NCBI RefSeq assembly: GCF_030704685.1
Contig: NZ_JAUZDX010000007.1
Span: forward strand, 213,525 to 277,524
Length of the DNA stretch: 64,000 nt
Reading direction: 5' to 3'
DNA from: Acidovorax sp. A1169
GTDB lineage: Bacteria > Pseudomonadota > Gammaproteobacteria > Burkholderiales > Burkholderiaceae_C
The stretch's first letter is position 1, and every line of letters starts with the position of its first letter. The notes beneath the pieces are model-generated. The model saw only the letters and a list, made by a program, of their open reading frames with translations. It was not told where the DNA came from and did not search any database. Positions 26,078 through 34,418 of the stretch are shown piece by piece. The position numbers were made by a program, and so were the translations under genes.

Positions 26078-26581
26078 TCAGGACAGCGTCAGTTCCTTGT
26101 GCTCGCCCAGGTCACGTGGCTGCTCGCCGGTGATGGCGGCCTTGGCCATCTTGTACAGCTGCACCATCTTGCTTTCCTTGACGTCCCAGTACTCGGCATG
26201 GCCGACGCGCACTGCCAGCAGCGCCAGGTTGGGGTCGGTGTGGCCCGCAGGAAACCAGGCCTTGGCCATGGGCGACCAAAGGGCTTCCTTCTTCGCCATG
26301 TCTTCCACGAAAGTGGCCTGGCCCGACAGGGATACATAGCTGTCATCGCCAGGGTCGGCATACGACACGTTCACCTGGCCATCGGTCAGCAGGCGGCCAT
26401 AGAGCTCGCCATTGCGCGGAATGAAGAAGTACAGGAGCGACTGCTCGTCGATGCTGCGGTTCTGCGTGGTCAGCGGGTGCGCGTGCAGCATGCCATTGGC
26501 ATGGCGGTGCGTGAGCATGCCGAACTTGATGTCCTTGATCAGCTTCCACAGCGTCTCGCGGGCAGGGGTGTCGTGTTCCAT
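26078..26581 (-). CDS. Pyridoxamine 5'-phosphate oxidase-like general stress protein
   Basis: 167 residues of the split-barrel flavin-binding fold, general-stress-protein-26 type: LWKLIKDIKFGMLTHRHANG, HPLTTQNRSID, LYFFIPRNGELYG, VSYADPGDDSYVSLSGQATF, and the C-terminal GHAEYWDVKESKMVQLYKMA that is typical of the group. It probably binds FMN or FAD; a true oxidase reaction is not established for this subfamily. The start at 26581 is the only ATG before the domain. Confidence 0.87.
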   Translation of the reverse strand: MEHDTPARETLWKLIKDIKFGMLTHRHANGMLHAHPLTTQNRSIDEQSLLYFFIPRNGELYGRLLTDGQVNVSYADPGDDSYVSLSGQATFVEDMAKKEALWSPMAKAWFPAGHTDPNLALLAVRVGHAEYWDVKESKMVQLYKMAKAAITGEQPRDLGEHKELTLS

Positions 26582-26724
26582 GGGGGTGCCTCCGGCAGAT
26601 GGTGAATGGGTAAAAATTCACTGTAGGCGGCATGGAGCGTGGCGGGCGTCGTCCCCCGGCCCGGCTTGGGGAGGGCATTGTCTGACAGCAGCGCCTCGCA
26701 TTGCTCCGCCTCAGCCGGAATCGA

Positions 26725-27084
26725 TCACGCCTTCTTCAGGAACTCCGACTTCAGCAACAGGCTGCCCAGGTCCGTCTTGCAGTCGACGTTGTGGCCATCG
26801 GCACCGTCGATCAGGCGGATGCCCTTGATCTTGGTGCCCTTCTTGAGGGTGGATGATGAGCCCTTGACCTTGAGGTCCTTCACCAGGATGACCGCGTCGC
26901 CGTCGGCCAGCGGATTGCCATGGGCATCGCGCACGGTGCCGTCGCCCCCGGCCTCGTCGGCCTCTGCCGCCTCGGCCACCATGGGCCATTCAAAACTGCA
27001 GTCGGGGCAGGCATAGCTGCCGTTGCCATCGGGGTAGGTGTTCTCCAGGCCGCATTGGGGGCAGGCGGGGATGGCGCGGGTCAT
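26725..27084 (-). CDS. yjdM: Zinc-ribbon protein YjdM (PhnA family)
   Basis: 119 residues. N-terminal zinc ribbon with two Cys pairs ([22 protein letters not shown]) followed by the PhnA/YjdM beta-barrel domain ([40 protein letters not shown]). Despite old phosphonate names, the role is unknown. The ATG at 27084 begins the zinc ribbon and has AAGAAAGAAAG-type purine-rich sequence upstream; longer starts are unsupported. Confidence 0.9.
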   Translation of the reverse strand: MTRAIPACPQCGLENTYPDGNGSYACPDCSFEWPMVAEAAEADEAGGDGTVRDAHGNPLADGDAVILVKDLKVKGSSSTLKKGTKIKGIRLIDGADGHNVDCKTDLGSLLLKSEFLKKA

Positions 27085-27148
27085 GGAAGGCTTTCTTTCT
27101 TTTATGGAGAGAGGGTCGGAGCCGCATGGCGGCAAAGGGGGGCGCTGC

Positions 27149-29311
27149 TCAGCGCGGTTTGCGCTGCTCCAGCGCAAACGGCGGCAGCCCCTTGAGCAGG
27201 CGCTGCCCGTACGAGGTGTTCATGAGCCGCTTGTCGTAGCAGTACACATGCGCCTGGTCTTCCTCGGTGCGGATGGCGCGGCCCACCCACTGGGCCAGAC
27301 GGATCGCGGTGGCAGGAACCACGAGCTCGCTGAAAGGGTCGCGCCCCACGGCGCGCAGCCATTCCGCGCGGGCCTCGCCCACCGGATCGTCGGGCGGGGC
27401 GAAAGGCAGCTTGGTGATGAACACCGACTCGCACAGCCGGCCCGGCAGGTCCAGCCCCTCGCCGAAGGACTGCATGCCGAAGATGACCGAGGGTTGCCCC
27501 TCGGCCACGCGCTCGCGGTGGCGCTTGAGCAGTTGCGTGCGCGGCAGCGCGTTCTGCACCAGCACCACGCTGCGCATGGCGGTGGGCAGGGCCTCCACGG
27601 CCTGGCGCATCTGCTCGCGCGAGGTGAACAGCACCAACGCGCCGTATTCCACATTGGCGATGTCGTACAGCAGCGCGTCCACCATCTCCGCCGTGAAGGC
27701 GGCTGCGTTCTTGGGGTCGGCGTGCGTCTCGGCCGCTATCAGCGTGCCCTGGGCGGCGTAGTTGAAGGGGCTCGGCACCTCCAGCGTGGTGGCGGCCGCA
27801 TCGCCATGCAGGCCCGACTCGCGCATGAAGAACTCGAAGTGCCCGCAGCTGGTGAGCGTGGCCGAGGTCAGCACCGCCCCGCGCACCGCGTTCCACAGGT
27901 GGTTGCGCAGCGTGGTGCCGGGCAATATGGGGCTGGCATGCGCCTTGACCACGATGAAGTCGCCCTCCACCTCCAGCGTGAACCACTTGGCCGCCGGCAC
28001 CGCGCCCTCGGGTGCATCCTGCAGCAGCAGCTGGGCGGTGGCGTGCAGCTCTTCCAGCCGGGGCGCCAGCATGCCGATCTGCGCGTACAGGGTGGACAGG
28101 CGCCGCGCCTCGTCGGGCTTGTCGCGCATCTCGGCGCGCAGGGACTTGGAAATGGCGCGCAGCGCTTCGAGAAAACCATCGGCGCTGGCAGCCAGCAGGC
28201 CCAGCGGCGCGATCAGCTGCTCGGGCAGCACACCGCGCGGCACGCGCACGCGGGCCGGGCCCCAGGCGTCCTTCTGGCTCTTGAGGGCCGGGCCGTAAAC
28301 GTCCATCACGATGCGCGCCAGGTCCTGCAGCGTCTGGCGCAACTGGCCCGAGTGCTTGGGGATGTCGGCGATTTCTTCCACCTCCAGCAGCGCGCCGATG
28401 CGCAGTCCGCGGCTGGCCAGGCGCTCGATCCAGGTCACGCGGCTCAGGTCCATGCTGCAGGCGAACTGGTCGAGGGCCGTTGCGGGCAGGTGGTGGGCCT
28501 CGTCCAGCACCAGCAGGCAGTTGTCCAGCTCGGGCAGCACGCGCGCGCCCAGGGACGACAGCAGCAGGTCATGGTTGGCCACGATCACCTGGGCGCCGAT
28601 CAGCTCCTTGCGCTTGTCATAGTAGGTGCACTGGCTGAACGCGGGGCAGTGCTTGCCGGTGCACGAGGCCCCCTCGGCCGCCACGGCGCTCCACACCTCG
28701 GGCTCGGGTGGCGTGTCCAGGCTGTCACGGTCGCCGTCCCATCCGCCCTTGCCCAGGGTCTGCGACATGGCCGAGTAGAACTGGATGCGTGCCTCGGTCT
28801 CCTGGCGCGGGCGCTTGGCGCGGGCCGCAGCCTCTTCCTCGGCAAACAGGTCGTCGTCCATCGCCTCCTCGGCCTCGCCGGTGCCGGCCAGGCGGTCGAG
28901 CTTGAGCTTGCAGACGTAGCGCCCCCGTCCTTTGGCCAGCGCAAACTTGAAGGGCTGGGGTAGCAGCAAGGCCAGTGCTGGCAGGTCCTTGTTGACCAAT
29001 TGCTCCTGCAGCGCCACCGTGGCGGTGGATATCAGCACCCGGGTGCCCCGCGACAGCGCCATGGCAATGGCGGGCGCGCAGTAGGCCAGCGACTTGCCCA
29101 CGCCCGTGCCGGCCTGGATCACGGCGATGGAACGGGTGGGCGCAGCCTCGCCCGCTTCCTCGTCCACCTTGCCCAGCGTGGCCTGGCTGAAGGTCTGTGC
29201 CACCTGCTCGGCCATGCGCCGCTGCCCACCCCGGCTGCGGAACCCCGGGGTGGCCTGCACCACCGCATCGAACGACTGCAGGGCCGCTTGGGCCCACTCG
29301 GTTGAAGACAT
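27149..29311 (-). CDS. dinG: ATP-dependent DNA helicase DinG
   Basis: 720 residues, superfamily 2, XPD-like 5'-3' helicase that removes R-loops and unwinds damaged DNA. Walker A is [15 protein letters not shown] (about 55-69). Four cysteines for an iron-sulfur cluster appear as YVCKLK, then [20 protein letters not shown] box [10 protein letters not shown]; motifs V/VI include [14 protein letters not shown] and [13 protein letters not shown]. The ATG at 29311 begins the conserved sequence; the very long upstream frame has no similarity. The gene stands alone, with divergent small gene 29468 behind a 156-bp gap. Confidence 0.93.
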   Translation of the reverse strand: MSSTEWAQAALQSFDAVVQATPGFRSRGGQRRMAEQVAQTFSQATLGKVDEEAGEAAPTRSIAVIQAGTGVGKSLAYCAPAIAMALSRGTRVLISTATVALQEQLVNKDLPALALLLPQPFKFALAKGRGRYVCKLKLDRLAGTGEAEEAMDDDLFAEEEAAARAKRPRQETEARIQFYSAMSQTLGKGGWDGDRDSLDTPPEPEVWSAVAAEGASCTGKHCPAFSQCTYYDKRKELIGAQVIVANHDLLLSSLGARVLPELDNCLLVLDEAHHLPATALDQFACSMDLSRVTWIERLASRGLRIGALLEVEEIADIPKHSGQLRQTLQDLARIVMDVYGPALKSQKDAWGPARVRVPRGVLPEQLIAPLGLLAASADGFLEALRAISKSLRAEMRDKPDEARRLSTLYAQIGMLAPRLEELHATAQLLLQDAPEGAVPAAKWFTLEVEGDFIVVKAHASPILPGTTLRNHLWNAVRGAVLTSATLTSCGHFEFFMRESGLHGDAAATTLEVPSPFNYAAQGTLIAAETHADPKNAAAFTAEMVDALLYDIANVEYGALVLFTSREQMRQAVEALPTAMRSVVLVQNALPRTQLLKRHRERVAEGQPSVIFGMQSFGEGLDLPGRLCESVFITKLPFAPPDDPVGEARAEWLRAVGRDPFSELVVPATAIRLAQWVGRAIRTEEDQAHVYCYDKRLMNTSYGQRLLKGLPPFALEQRKPR

Positions 29312-29467
29312 AAGGACGAGAGTGTGGCACATGGTTGGGCATACAGTGTTTTGGGGGTGGTGCGTCCTGTCGCGCGCATGGGATGTGGGCCTACACCGCA
29401 GGCTGCAGGGCATGCCTACGATGGACGACGACAACCATTGCGCCCCCGCGGCGCCCAGGAGAACCCC

Positions 29468-29740
29468 ATGTCCACCATCGCCGACCGCCAGAAGAACGAA
29501 CCCTCGGTGGACACCACCAAACGCCAGACGGCCAGCACCCCGACCAGCGGCGATGCCGATGCGCAGAACGCCCCCCAGGAAGAAAGCCCCAAGCTGCCCC
29601 ATGAGCGCGACCAGTCGGTGGACATGACCCACGGCAAGCCCGACGCACAGGTGCAGCAGGCCTACCGCGATGTGCAGCGTGGCCTGCAGGACACGGACCG
29701 CGGCCCCCCAGCCGACAAGGCCTACCAGAAGCAGAAGTAA
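29468..29740 (+). CDS. Small hydrophilic protein, stress-associated type
   Basis: 90 residues, all polar (MSTIADRQKNEPSVDTTKRQ; then ERDQSVDMTHGKPDAQVQQA; then YRDVQRGLQDTDRGPPADKA). Predicted disordered with one helix near residues 60-75. It resembles small conserved Comamonadaceae proteins of unknown function with the DQS(V/x)DMT motif. AGGAG lies 6 bases before the ATG. No function can be assigned. Confidence 0.75.
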   Translation: MSTIADRQKNEPSVDTTKRQTASTPTSGDADAQNAPQEESPKLPHERDQSVDMTHGKPDAQVQQAYRDVQRGLQDTDRGPPADKAYQKQK

Positions 29741-29840
29741 CCGGGCCCCCCCCAAGCAGCGCCATGCTGGTGGTGTGTGCGCCAGAACAACACCCAAAAA
29801 CGCCTGCCGTGAGCGGGTGCCTGGGCGCGCCAATCAAGGG

Positions 29841-29868
29841 TTGCCAGCGCAACCCATTCCCCTATACT
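29841..29868 (+). promoter_or_regulatory. Sigma70 promoter of the riboswitch/GTPase operon
   Basis: TTGCCA at 29841-29846, 16-bp spacer, TATACT at 29863-29868. This is close to consensus and unusually clear for the window. Transcription would start near 29875, just before the riboswitch candidate. Confidence 0.7.
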
Positions 29869-29874
29869 GAAAAG

Positions 29875-29990
29875 CACTGAAACGGCCCCCCCGCGCGAAA
29901 GCCGGGTCCGCAAAGTCACCGGTCTACCGGCCCTGAGAACGTGTTATCTACCTGTTCCCGGGCCCATGACAGCGGGACTGCCACGTTTGA
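29875..29990 (+). ncRNA. Candidate class I cyclic-di-GMP riboswitch (GEMM-I)
   Basis: The order of conserved parts fits the GEMM-I aptamer. CACTGAAACGG lies at its 5' side. The P2 arm CCCGCGC-GAAA-GCCGGG has a GAAA tetraloop at 29897-29900 (one bulged C). The strongly conserved linker CGCAAAG is at 29909-29915, followed by CACCGGTCTA. A P3 arm pairs GGCCC (29929-29933) with GGGCC (29960-29964), and CAGCGGGACTGCC (29970-29982) corresponds to the 3' conserved GGUAGCGGGGUUACC-like strand. It lies directly behind a strong promoter and in front of the GTPase/roadblock operon. No intrinsic terminator is visible afterwards, so control may be at translation or by Rho. Not verified with a covariance model. 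Confidence 0.7.
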
Positions 29991-30133
29991 TCAGGGTTGC
30001 TCAGGGGAGCTGCCGTCTCAGGGTCGTCGTATCCACCACCGAGAGGCCGCCCCAGCGATGCAACACCGCCCAGGTCCCGCGCTCGCCGTTTCTGCTCCTG
30101 ATCTTCCTGCTTCGAGCGCGGGCCGGGCCATCC

Positions 30134-31150
30134 ATGGCCGCCTTCACGGGCGCCATCCTGCACATGGGGCTTGATATGGGCGACGGGCTTGTCATCGGTA
30201 CCCAGGACATTGCGCAGAAGGACCAGCTGGTGTTGCGCGCCCTGGTTCGGCTGCTCGAAGGCGGGGTGAACATCCGGGCGCGGTTCAGCGAGCAACTGGC
30301 CGAGTGCAACGTGGTCTTCGTTCCGGGCCACTGGCCCTACCGCTTCCATGCCCCGTGCATCACCGTGCGCGTGATCGACCCCGAGGACGTGGGGGCGGCG
30401 CTGGAAACCACCGCCGATCTCACGGTGGCCACTCCCTTGCGCATGACCAATGTCATCGCCGTCCTGCAGTCGGCCACCCAGCGCGTGCACGGTGTGTCGC
30501 AGTTCGACCCGGTCAAGGGCCAGCGCGCGCTGTTCGAGCTGCTGGGCGAGCGCACCCGCACGGCCGAGCGCCGCCGCGCCGTGGTGCCCATGAGCGCCGG
30601 CCAGCAGATCGTGTTCGACTTCGTGCAGCAGCTGGTGCACACCTCCATGCCCATGGAGGTGCTGCTCTCGGGTGCCTACACCCTGGGCGAGCCGCACCGC
30701 GTCAGCCCGGTGGAGGAAGAGCTCATCCGCTCCGTGCCCGCCCACAGCCTGCGCCACCTGCTGTGGGGCCTGGCCATGCGGCTGGCCCAGACGGGTGCCA
30801 GCGCCCCAGCGCGCTCCGGCCACTACCGGCTTTCGCGCTGGCCCGATGCGGTGGGCCTCACCGCCGCAGGCCATCCTCGCCTGGCGGCGCTGCTCACCAG
30901 CCAGGCGCTGAGCTACGAGCAGGCCTGCGCCAGGAGCGGCGTGCCCGAGGCCACCGTGCGCTGGTTCCTCGAAGCCTGCCTGGCGCTGGGGCTGGCGGTG
31001 GACGAGGGCAGCTCCGGTGCTGCATCTGCCCCCGCCCGGTCCCCGGCGGCGCCAGCCGCCGCAGGCGCCGCGAAGCCTCCAGACCCACCGGCCGCAGCCA
31101 CCCCGCCGGGATGGCTCGGCAACCTGCGTGAACGGCTCAAGCTATGGTGA
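30134..31150 (+). CDS. Unrecognised protein heading the GTPase/roadblock operon
   Basis: Up to 338 residues, soluble. The N-terminal part (about 15-130) alternates strands and helices around NIRARFSEQLAECNVVFVPG and ITVRVIDPEDVGAALETTAD, loosely like a receiver or Rossmann-type fold. The centre is helical (PVKGQRALFELLGERTRTAE, SAGQQIVFDFVQQLVHTSMP), then a possible winged-helix segment (LSYEQACARSGVPEATVRWF) and a Pro/Ala-rich tail. I do not recognise a family. The start is uncertain: ATG 30134, 30164 and 30176 are all possible and none has a good Shine-Dalgarno; the ATG at 29966 would lie inside the riboswitch. Its end overlaps the GTPase gene by 7 bp, so it should act with it, perhaps as adaptor or output. 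Confidence 0.7.
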   Translation: MAAFTGAILHMGLDMGDGLVIGTQDIAQKDQLVLRALVRLLEGGVNIRARFSEQLAECNVVFVPGHWPYRFHAPCITVRVIDPEDVGAALETTADLTVATPLRMTNVIAVLQSATQRVHGVSQFDPVKGQRALFELLGERTRTAERRRAVVPMSAGQQIVFDFVQQLVHTSMPMEVLLSGAYTLGEPHRVSPVEEELIRSVPAHSLRHLLWGLAMRLAQTGASAPARSGHYRLSRWPDAVGLTAAGHPRLAALLTSQALSYEQACARSGVPEATVRWFLEACLALGLAVDEGSSGAASAPARSPAAPAAAGAAKPPDPPAAATPPGWLGNLRERLKLW

Positions 31151-31728
31151 TGCCCTCCCCTGCACCCGCCGTGTCCGCGGGCACCTCGCGCGATCTCAAG
31201 ATCGTCTTCACGGGGCCCATGGGCGCCGGCAAGACCACCGCGATCCGCGCCATCAGCGATGGCGAGGTTCTCTCCACCGACGTACCCATCACCGGCGGTG
31301 CCGAGCTCTCCATGCCCGGCAAGACCATGACCACCGTGGGGCTCGACTACGGCGAATGCCGCCTGGGCGACCAGTGGGTGCTCAAGCTCTTCGGCACGCC
31401 CGGGCAGGAGCGCTTTCGCTTCATGTGGGACATCCTGGGCGCCGGTGCCTTCGGCCTGATCGTGCTGGCCGACAACTCGCAGCCCGACCCCGTGGGCGAG
31501 GTGGCGCGCTACCTCAAGGCCTTCGCCCCGCACGTGCCGGGGCGGCGCACCGTGGTCGGCGTTGGCCGGCTCGACACGCACCCCTCGCCCGGCATCGTGG
31601 ACTACTGCGAGCAGCTGGGCGCCCTCGGATACAACCCCCCCGTGCTCGAGGTGGACGTGCGGCGCGATGCCGACGTGCGCCTCTTGCTGTCGGTTCTGGT
31701 GAGCATGGCGGAGATCGAACATGAGTAG
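31144..31728 (+). CDS. Small Ras/MglA-like GTPase
   Basis: 194 residues. P-loop FTGPMGAGKTTAIRAI (about 20-35), a switch I-like stretch with SMPGKTMTTVGLDYGE, and switch II LKLFGTPGQERFRFMW, where the usual DxAGQ is GTPGQE as in MglA-type and related bacterial small GTPases. The NKxD base-recognition motif is replaced by GVGRLDT, so guanine specificity may be relaxed. Proteins of this group act with roadblock/LC7 proteins as GTPase-activating or exchange partners to set cell polarity or regulate motility. Start codons at 31144 or 31150; overlaps both neighbours (7 and 8 bp), showing tight translational coupling. Confidence 0.88.
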   Translation: MVMPSPAPAVSAGTSRDLKIVFTGPMGAGKTTAIRAISDGEVLSTDVPITGGAELSMPGKTMTTVGLDYGECRLGDQWVLKLFGTPGQERFRFMWDILGAGAFGLIVLADNSQPDPVGEVARYLKAFAPHVPGRRTVVGVGRLDTHPSPGIVDYCEQLGALGYNPPVLEVDVRRDADVRLLLSVLVSMAEIEHE

Positions 31729-32188
31729 CAGCATTGGCAGCACCCCAGGATTTTCGTCCGCTGGCACGGCGCTGCGCTTGGTCACCATCGCCCAGCTGGC
31801 CCAATTGCTGGGCGAACTTCAGCGCGGCACGCCCGGCATCCTGAGCGCCACCCTGGCCAGTGCCGACGGCTTCACCGTGGCCTCCACCCTCTCCGACAGC
31901 CAGGACGCCGACCGGCTCTCGGCCATGTCCGGCTCGCTCAGTGCGCTGGCCGGCGCCATGACGCGCGAGGCCGGGCACAGTGCACCCGAGCGGCTGATCC
32001 TTGAGTCGGGCAGCGGCCACATCGTCTCGATGAACGTCCCCGTGCCCTCGGGCGACCTGGTGCTCACCGTGGTCACCAACGAATCGTCGCTGCTGGGCAA
32101 GCTGCTCTGGAGCTGCCGCAACACGGCGGACCAGGTGGTTTCCGCCTGCGCTGCCACGCCGCAACCGGGCAGCGCCCCGTCTTTGTAG
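31721..32188 (+). CDS. Roadblock/LC7-domain protein 1
   Basis: 155 residues with one roadblock/LC7 domain (about 25-135): LLGELQRGTPGILSATLASA, DGFTVASTLS, LSAMSGSLSALAGAMTREAG, and the last strands HIVSMNVPVPSGDLVLTVVT. This is the MglB-like fold that dimerises and binds small GTPases. It overlaps the GTPase gene by 8 bp. It is probably the GTPase-activating partner, by analogy with MglB; this is inference. Confidence 0.88.
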   Translation: MSSSIGSTPGFSSAGTALRLVTIAQLAQLLGELQRGTPGILSATLASADGFTVASTLSDSQDADRLSAMSGSLSALAGAMTREAGHSAPERLILESGSGHIVSMNVPVPSGDLVLTVVTNESSLLGKLLWSCRNTADQVVSACAATPQPGSAPSL

Positions 32189-32225
32189 TTCCGTTCCCTG
32201 TTCCACTACCATCGGAGACCACGCC

Positions 32226-32588
32226 ATGGCATTCACCCCCAAAGAACTCCTGAACCAGCTCATGCAGACCGAGGGCGCCATGTGCGCCGCGCTGGTGGAC
32301 TACAACAGCGGCATGCTGCTCGAATCGGTGGGCACGGGCCTGGACCTGGAGCTGGCCGCCGCCGGCAACACCGAGGTCGTGCGCGCCAAGATGAAGACCA
32401 TGAAGTCGCTGGGCCTGGCGGGCAGCATCGAGGACATCCTGATCACGCTGACCCAGCAGTACCACATCATTCGCCCGGTGGAAAAGCACGACGGCCTGTT
32501 CATCTACTACGTGCTCGACCGCAGCCGCGCCAACCTGGCCATGGCCCGCCGCAAGGTGCTCGAAGCCGAGGCGCAGACCAACATCTGA
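32226..32588 (+). CDS. Roadblock/LC7-domain protein 2
   Basis: 120 residues: FTPKELLNQLMQTEGAMCAA (helix and strand), LVDYNSGMLLESVG, a central helix containing NTEVVRAKMKTMKSLGLAGS, and the end QQYHIIRPVEKHDGLFIYYV. It is a divergent roadblock/LC7 protein, not a simple copy of the first one. GGAG lies 8 bases before the ATG, which is 37 bp after the previous stop. Two roadblock proteins per GTPase suggest a heteromeric regulator or separate activator and exchange roles. Last gene of the operon; the next gene is convergent. Confidence 0.82.
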   Translation: MAFTPKELLNQLMQTEGAMCAALVDYNSGMLLESVGTGLDLELAAAGNTEVVRAKMKTMKSLGLAGSIEDILITLTQQYHIIRPVEKHDGLFIYYVLDRSRANLAMARRKVLEAEAQTNI

Positions 32589-32591
32589 CGG

Positions 32592-33284
32592 TCAGCTGCT
32601 GGCGCCCGGCGCGAACCAGCGCGGCACCAGCGGCAGGGCTTCTTTCAGCGAACCCAGCACGGCCACGCAGGCCTGCGCCACCTCGGGCGCTGGCTGCAGC
32701 AGGTCCGGCACCACCACCAGCCCCATGCCCGCAGCCAGGGCGGCACAGCCACCGTTGTGGCTGTCCTCGAAGGCCAGGCACTGCGCCGGCTCCACGCCAA
32801 GGCGCGCGGCAGCCAGTGCATACAGGGCCGGGTCGGGCTTGCCGCGCAGCACCTCATTGCCACCGGCTACGGCCGCGAAGTGCTGCAGCACGCCCACGCG
32901 CGCGAGGCGCTGCGCGATTTCGTCGGTGCGCGACGACGAGGCCACCGCGCACGGAATGCCTGCGGCCTGCAACTGCGCGAGCAGCGATGCCGCACCGGGC
33001 TTGAGCGGAAAGAGCAGCTCTCGGCCCTCCCCTTCCTCCAGCGCCGCCCGCACGGCCAGTAGGGCCTGCTCGAACGGCACCACCCCGCCCAGGTGCATCT
33101 GCAAAATGGCATCGGAATCCTGCGCCGCCTTGCCCACTACCTGCAGATAGTCGGGCTCGCGCAGCACCACGCCCAGTGTCAGCGCCGCCTCGGTCCAGGC
33201 GCGCATGGTGGCGCGCTCCGAATCGATGAGCAGGCCATCCATGTCGAAGATGGCGGCGGTGAAGGGCGGGCGAAGTGTCTGCAT
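32592..33284 (-). CDS. HAD-superfamily phosphatase/phosphoglucomutase-like hydrolase
   Basis: 230 residues, HAD subfamily IA. Motif I AAIFDMDGLLIDSE (nucleophile Asp and acid Asp), motif II CAVASSSRTDE, motif III with GKPDPALY and motif IV CLAFEDSHNG. A helical cap lies between residues 20 and 85. This is the pattern of beta-phosphoglucomutase-like and sugar-phosphate phosphatases; the substrate is not determined. Divergent from the ankyrin gene; its stop lies 3 bp from that of the second roadblock gene. Confidence 0.88.
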   Translation of the reverse strand: MQTLRPPFTAAIFDMDGLLIDSERATMRAWTEAALTLGVVLREPDYLQVVGKAAQDSDAILQMHLGGVVPFEQALLAVRAALEEGEGRELLFPLKPGAASLLAQLQAAGIPCAVASSSRTDEIAQRLARVGVLQHFAAVAGGNEVLRGKPDPALYALAAARLGVEPAQCLAFEDSHNGGCAALAAGMGLVVVPDLLQPAPEVAQACVAVLGSLKEALPLVPRWFAPGASS

Positions 33285-33325
33285 CGAAATATGATGCCTG
33301 CAAAAAAACCAATACTTGAGGGAAC

Positions 33326-34399
33326 ATGGAATACACGACGCGATTCACGCTGGTCTGCAAGAACGACACCGATGCCGATGCGCTGCACGCGGTTTTCAGC
33401 ACCCCTGACGGCGCCGCGCTCGAAGCGGCCATCAAGGCCTTCTGCGCCGCCCGCAAGATCACCATCCACCCCACGGACCACCTGGGCTTCGACCACTATG
33501 AGCGCTCGGGCCGGGTGATCGATGCGGCCTTCACCTCAGGCTCCACCGACGTCGGGGATTTCATCGGTCCCCTGTCCAAGGTCTGCCACGCGCTGCATGC
33601 GGAGCTGGTGGACGACGAGGTCGCGCGCAAGCTCGAATACGGCTTCATCGACGGCAAGAAGAAGCCGCCCGCAGACGTGGTGGCGTTGATGAAGACCCTG
33701 GCCCCGACCGCGCAGCTGGGCCGCGTGGGCCGGGCCATCGAGGCCGCCGAGCGCGAGCTGAACTACCCGACCTATGCCTTCATCCGCGCCATCGGTTTGT
33801 CCAAGAATGTCGCCGCTGTCCAGGCCTTGCTGGAAAAGGGCGCCGATCCCAACAGCAAGCTCTCCTCCGGCTACTCGTGCCTGAGCAAGGCCATCAGCAA
33901 CAAGAGCGTGAAAATCGTCCAGCTCATGTTGGAACACGGCGCCAATCCCAATCTCGCCCACAAGGGCGCGCTCCATCTGTAAGAAGCCTGTCGCTACTCC
34001 TCCCCGAAGATCGTGGACCTGTTGCTCAAGCACGGCGCCGATCCCAACGCCTCCCGCAACGACTATTACCACCATGCCATCGAAATGGCGGTTTCCAACC
34101 ATCTGCCCCAAGCGGTGAAGTCACTCATGGCGCATGGCGCCAAAACTTCGGGCATGCGCAATATGCGCAATCTCCTGGACCTCAATGCCGAAAATTTTGA
34201 CAACAAAAGCGGCCAGCTTCTGGCAAAGATCGAGATCTTCAAGCTGCTGGCGCAGGACCCGGCGCTCCAGGCAGAACTGCTCGGCAACCGGGACCACCTG
34301 GTCGGCCTGTTGAGGAAGGGTTTCGAGACGCTGTACAAGGAGCCTGGGGATCAGGCGGACTTTGACAGTGTCCTGGCCTACATGGCGGCCGTCGCATAG
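33326..34399 (+). pseudogene. Ankyrin-repeat protein gene interrupted by one in-frame stop
   Basis: The frame from ATG 33326 encodes 218 residues: an unrecognised N-terminal domain, then ankyrin repeats (AAVQALLEKGADPNSKLSSG, VKIVQLMLEHGANPNLAHKG). It ends at TAA 33980-33982. Directly after, in the same frame and with no indel, comes EACRYSSPKIVDLLLKHGAD and further ankyrin-like helices to TGA-type termination at 34399. A single C-to-T change of a CAA codon would explain the break. Options are a nonsense mutation, programmed readthrough or a sequencing error. If not repaired, a truncated protein with an incomplete ankyrin stack results. Intact length would be about 357 residues. Confidence 0.75.
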
Positions 34400-34418
34400 G
34401 GCCTGTCGACGGGCTCCT

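Noticed and set aside
27038..28963. A 641-codon plus-strand ORF opposite dinG
   Set aside because: It is a shadow; dinG has all helicase and iron-sulfur motifs on the other strand.
29966..30133. Use of ATG 29966 as the start of the first gene of the GTPase operon
   Set aside because: It lies inside the riboswitch candidate and the added residues do not look like a domain or signal peptide.
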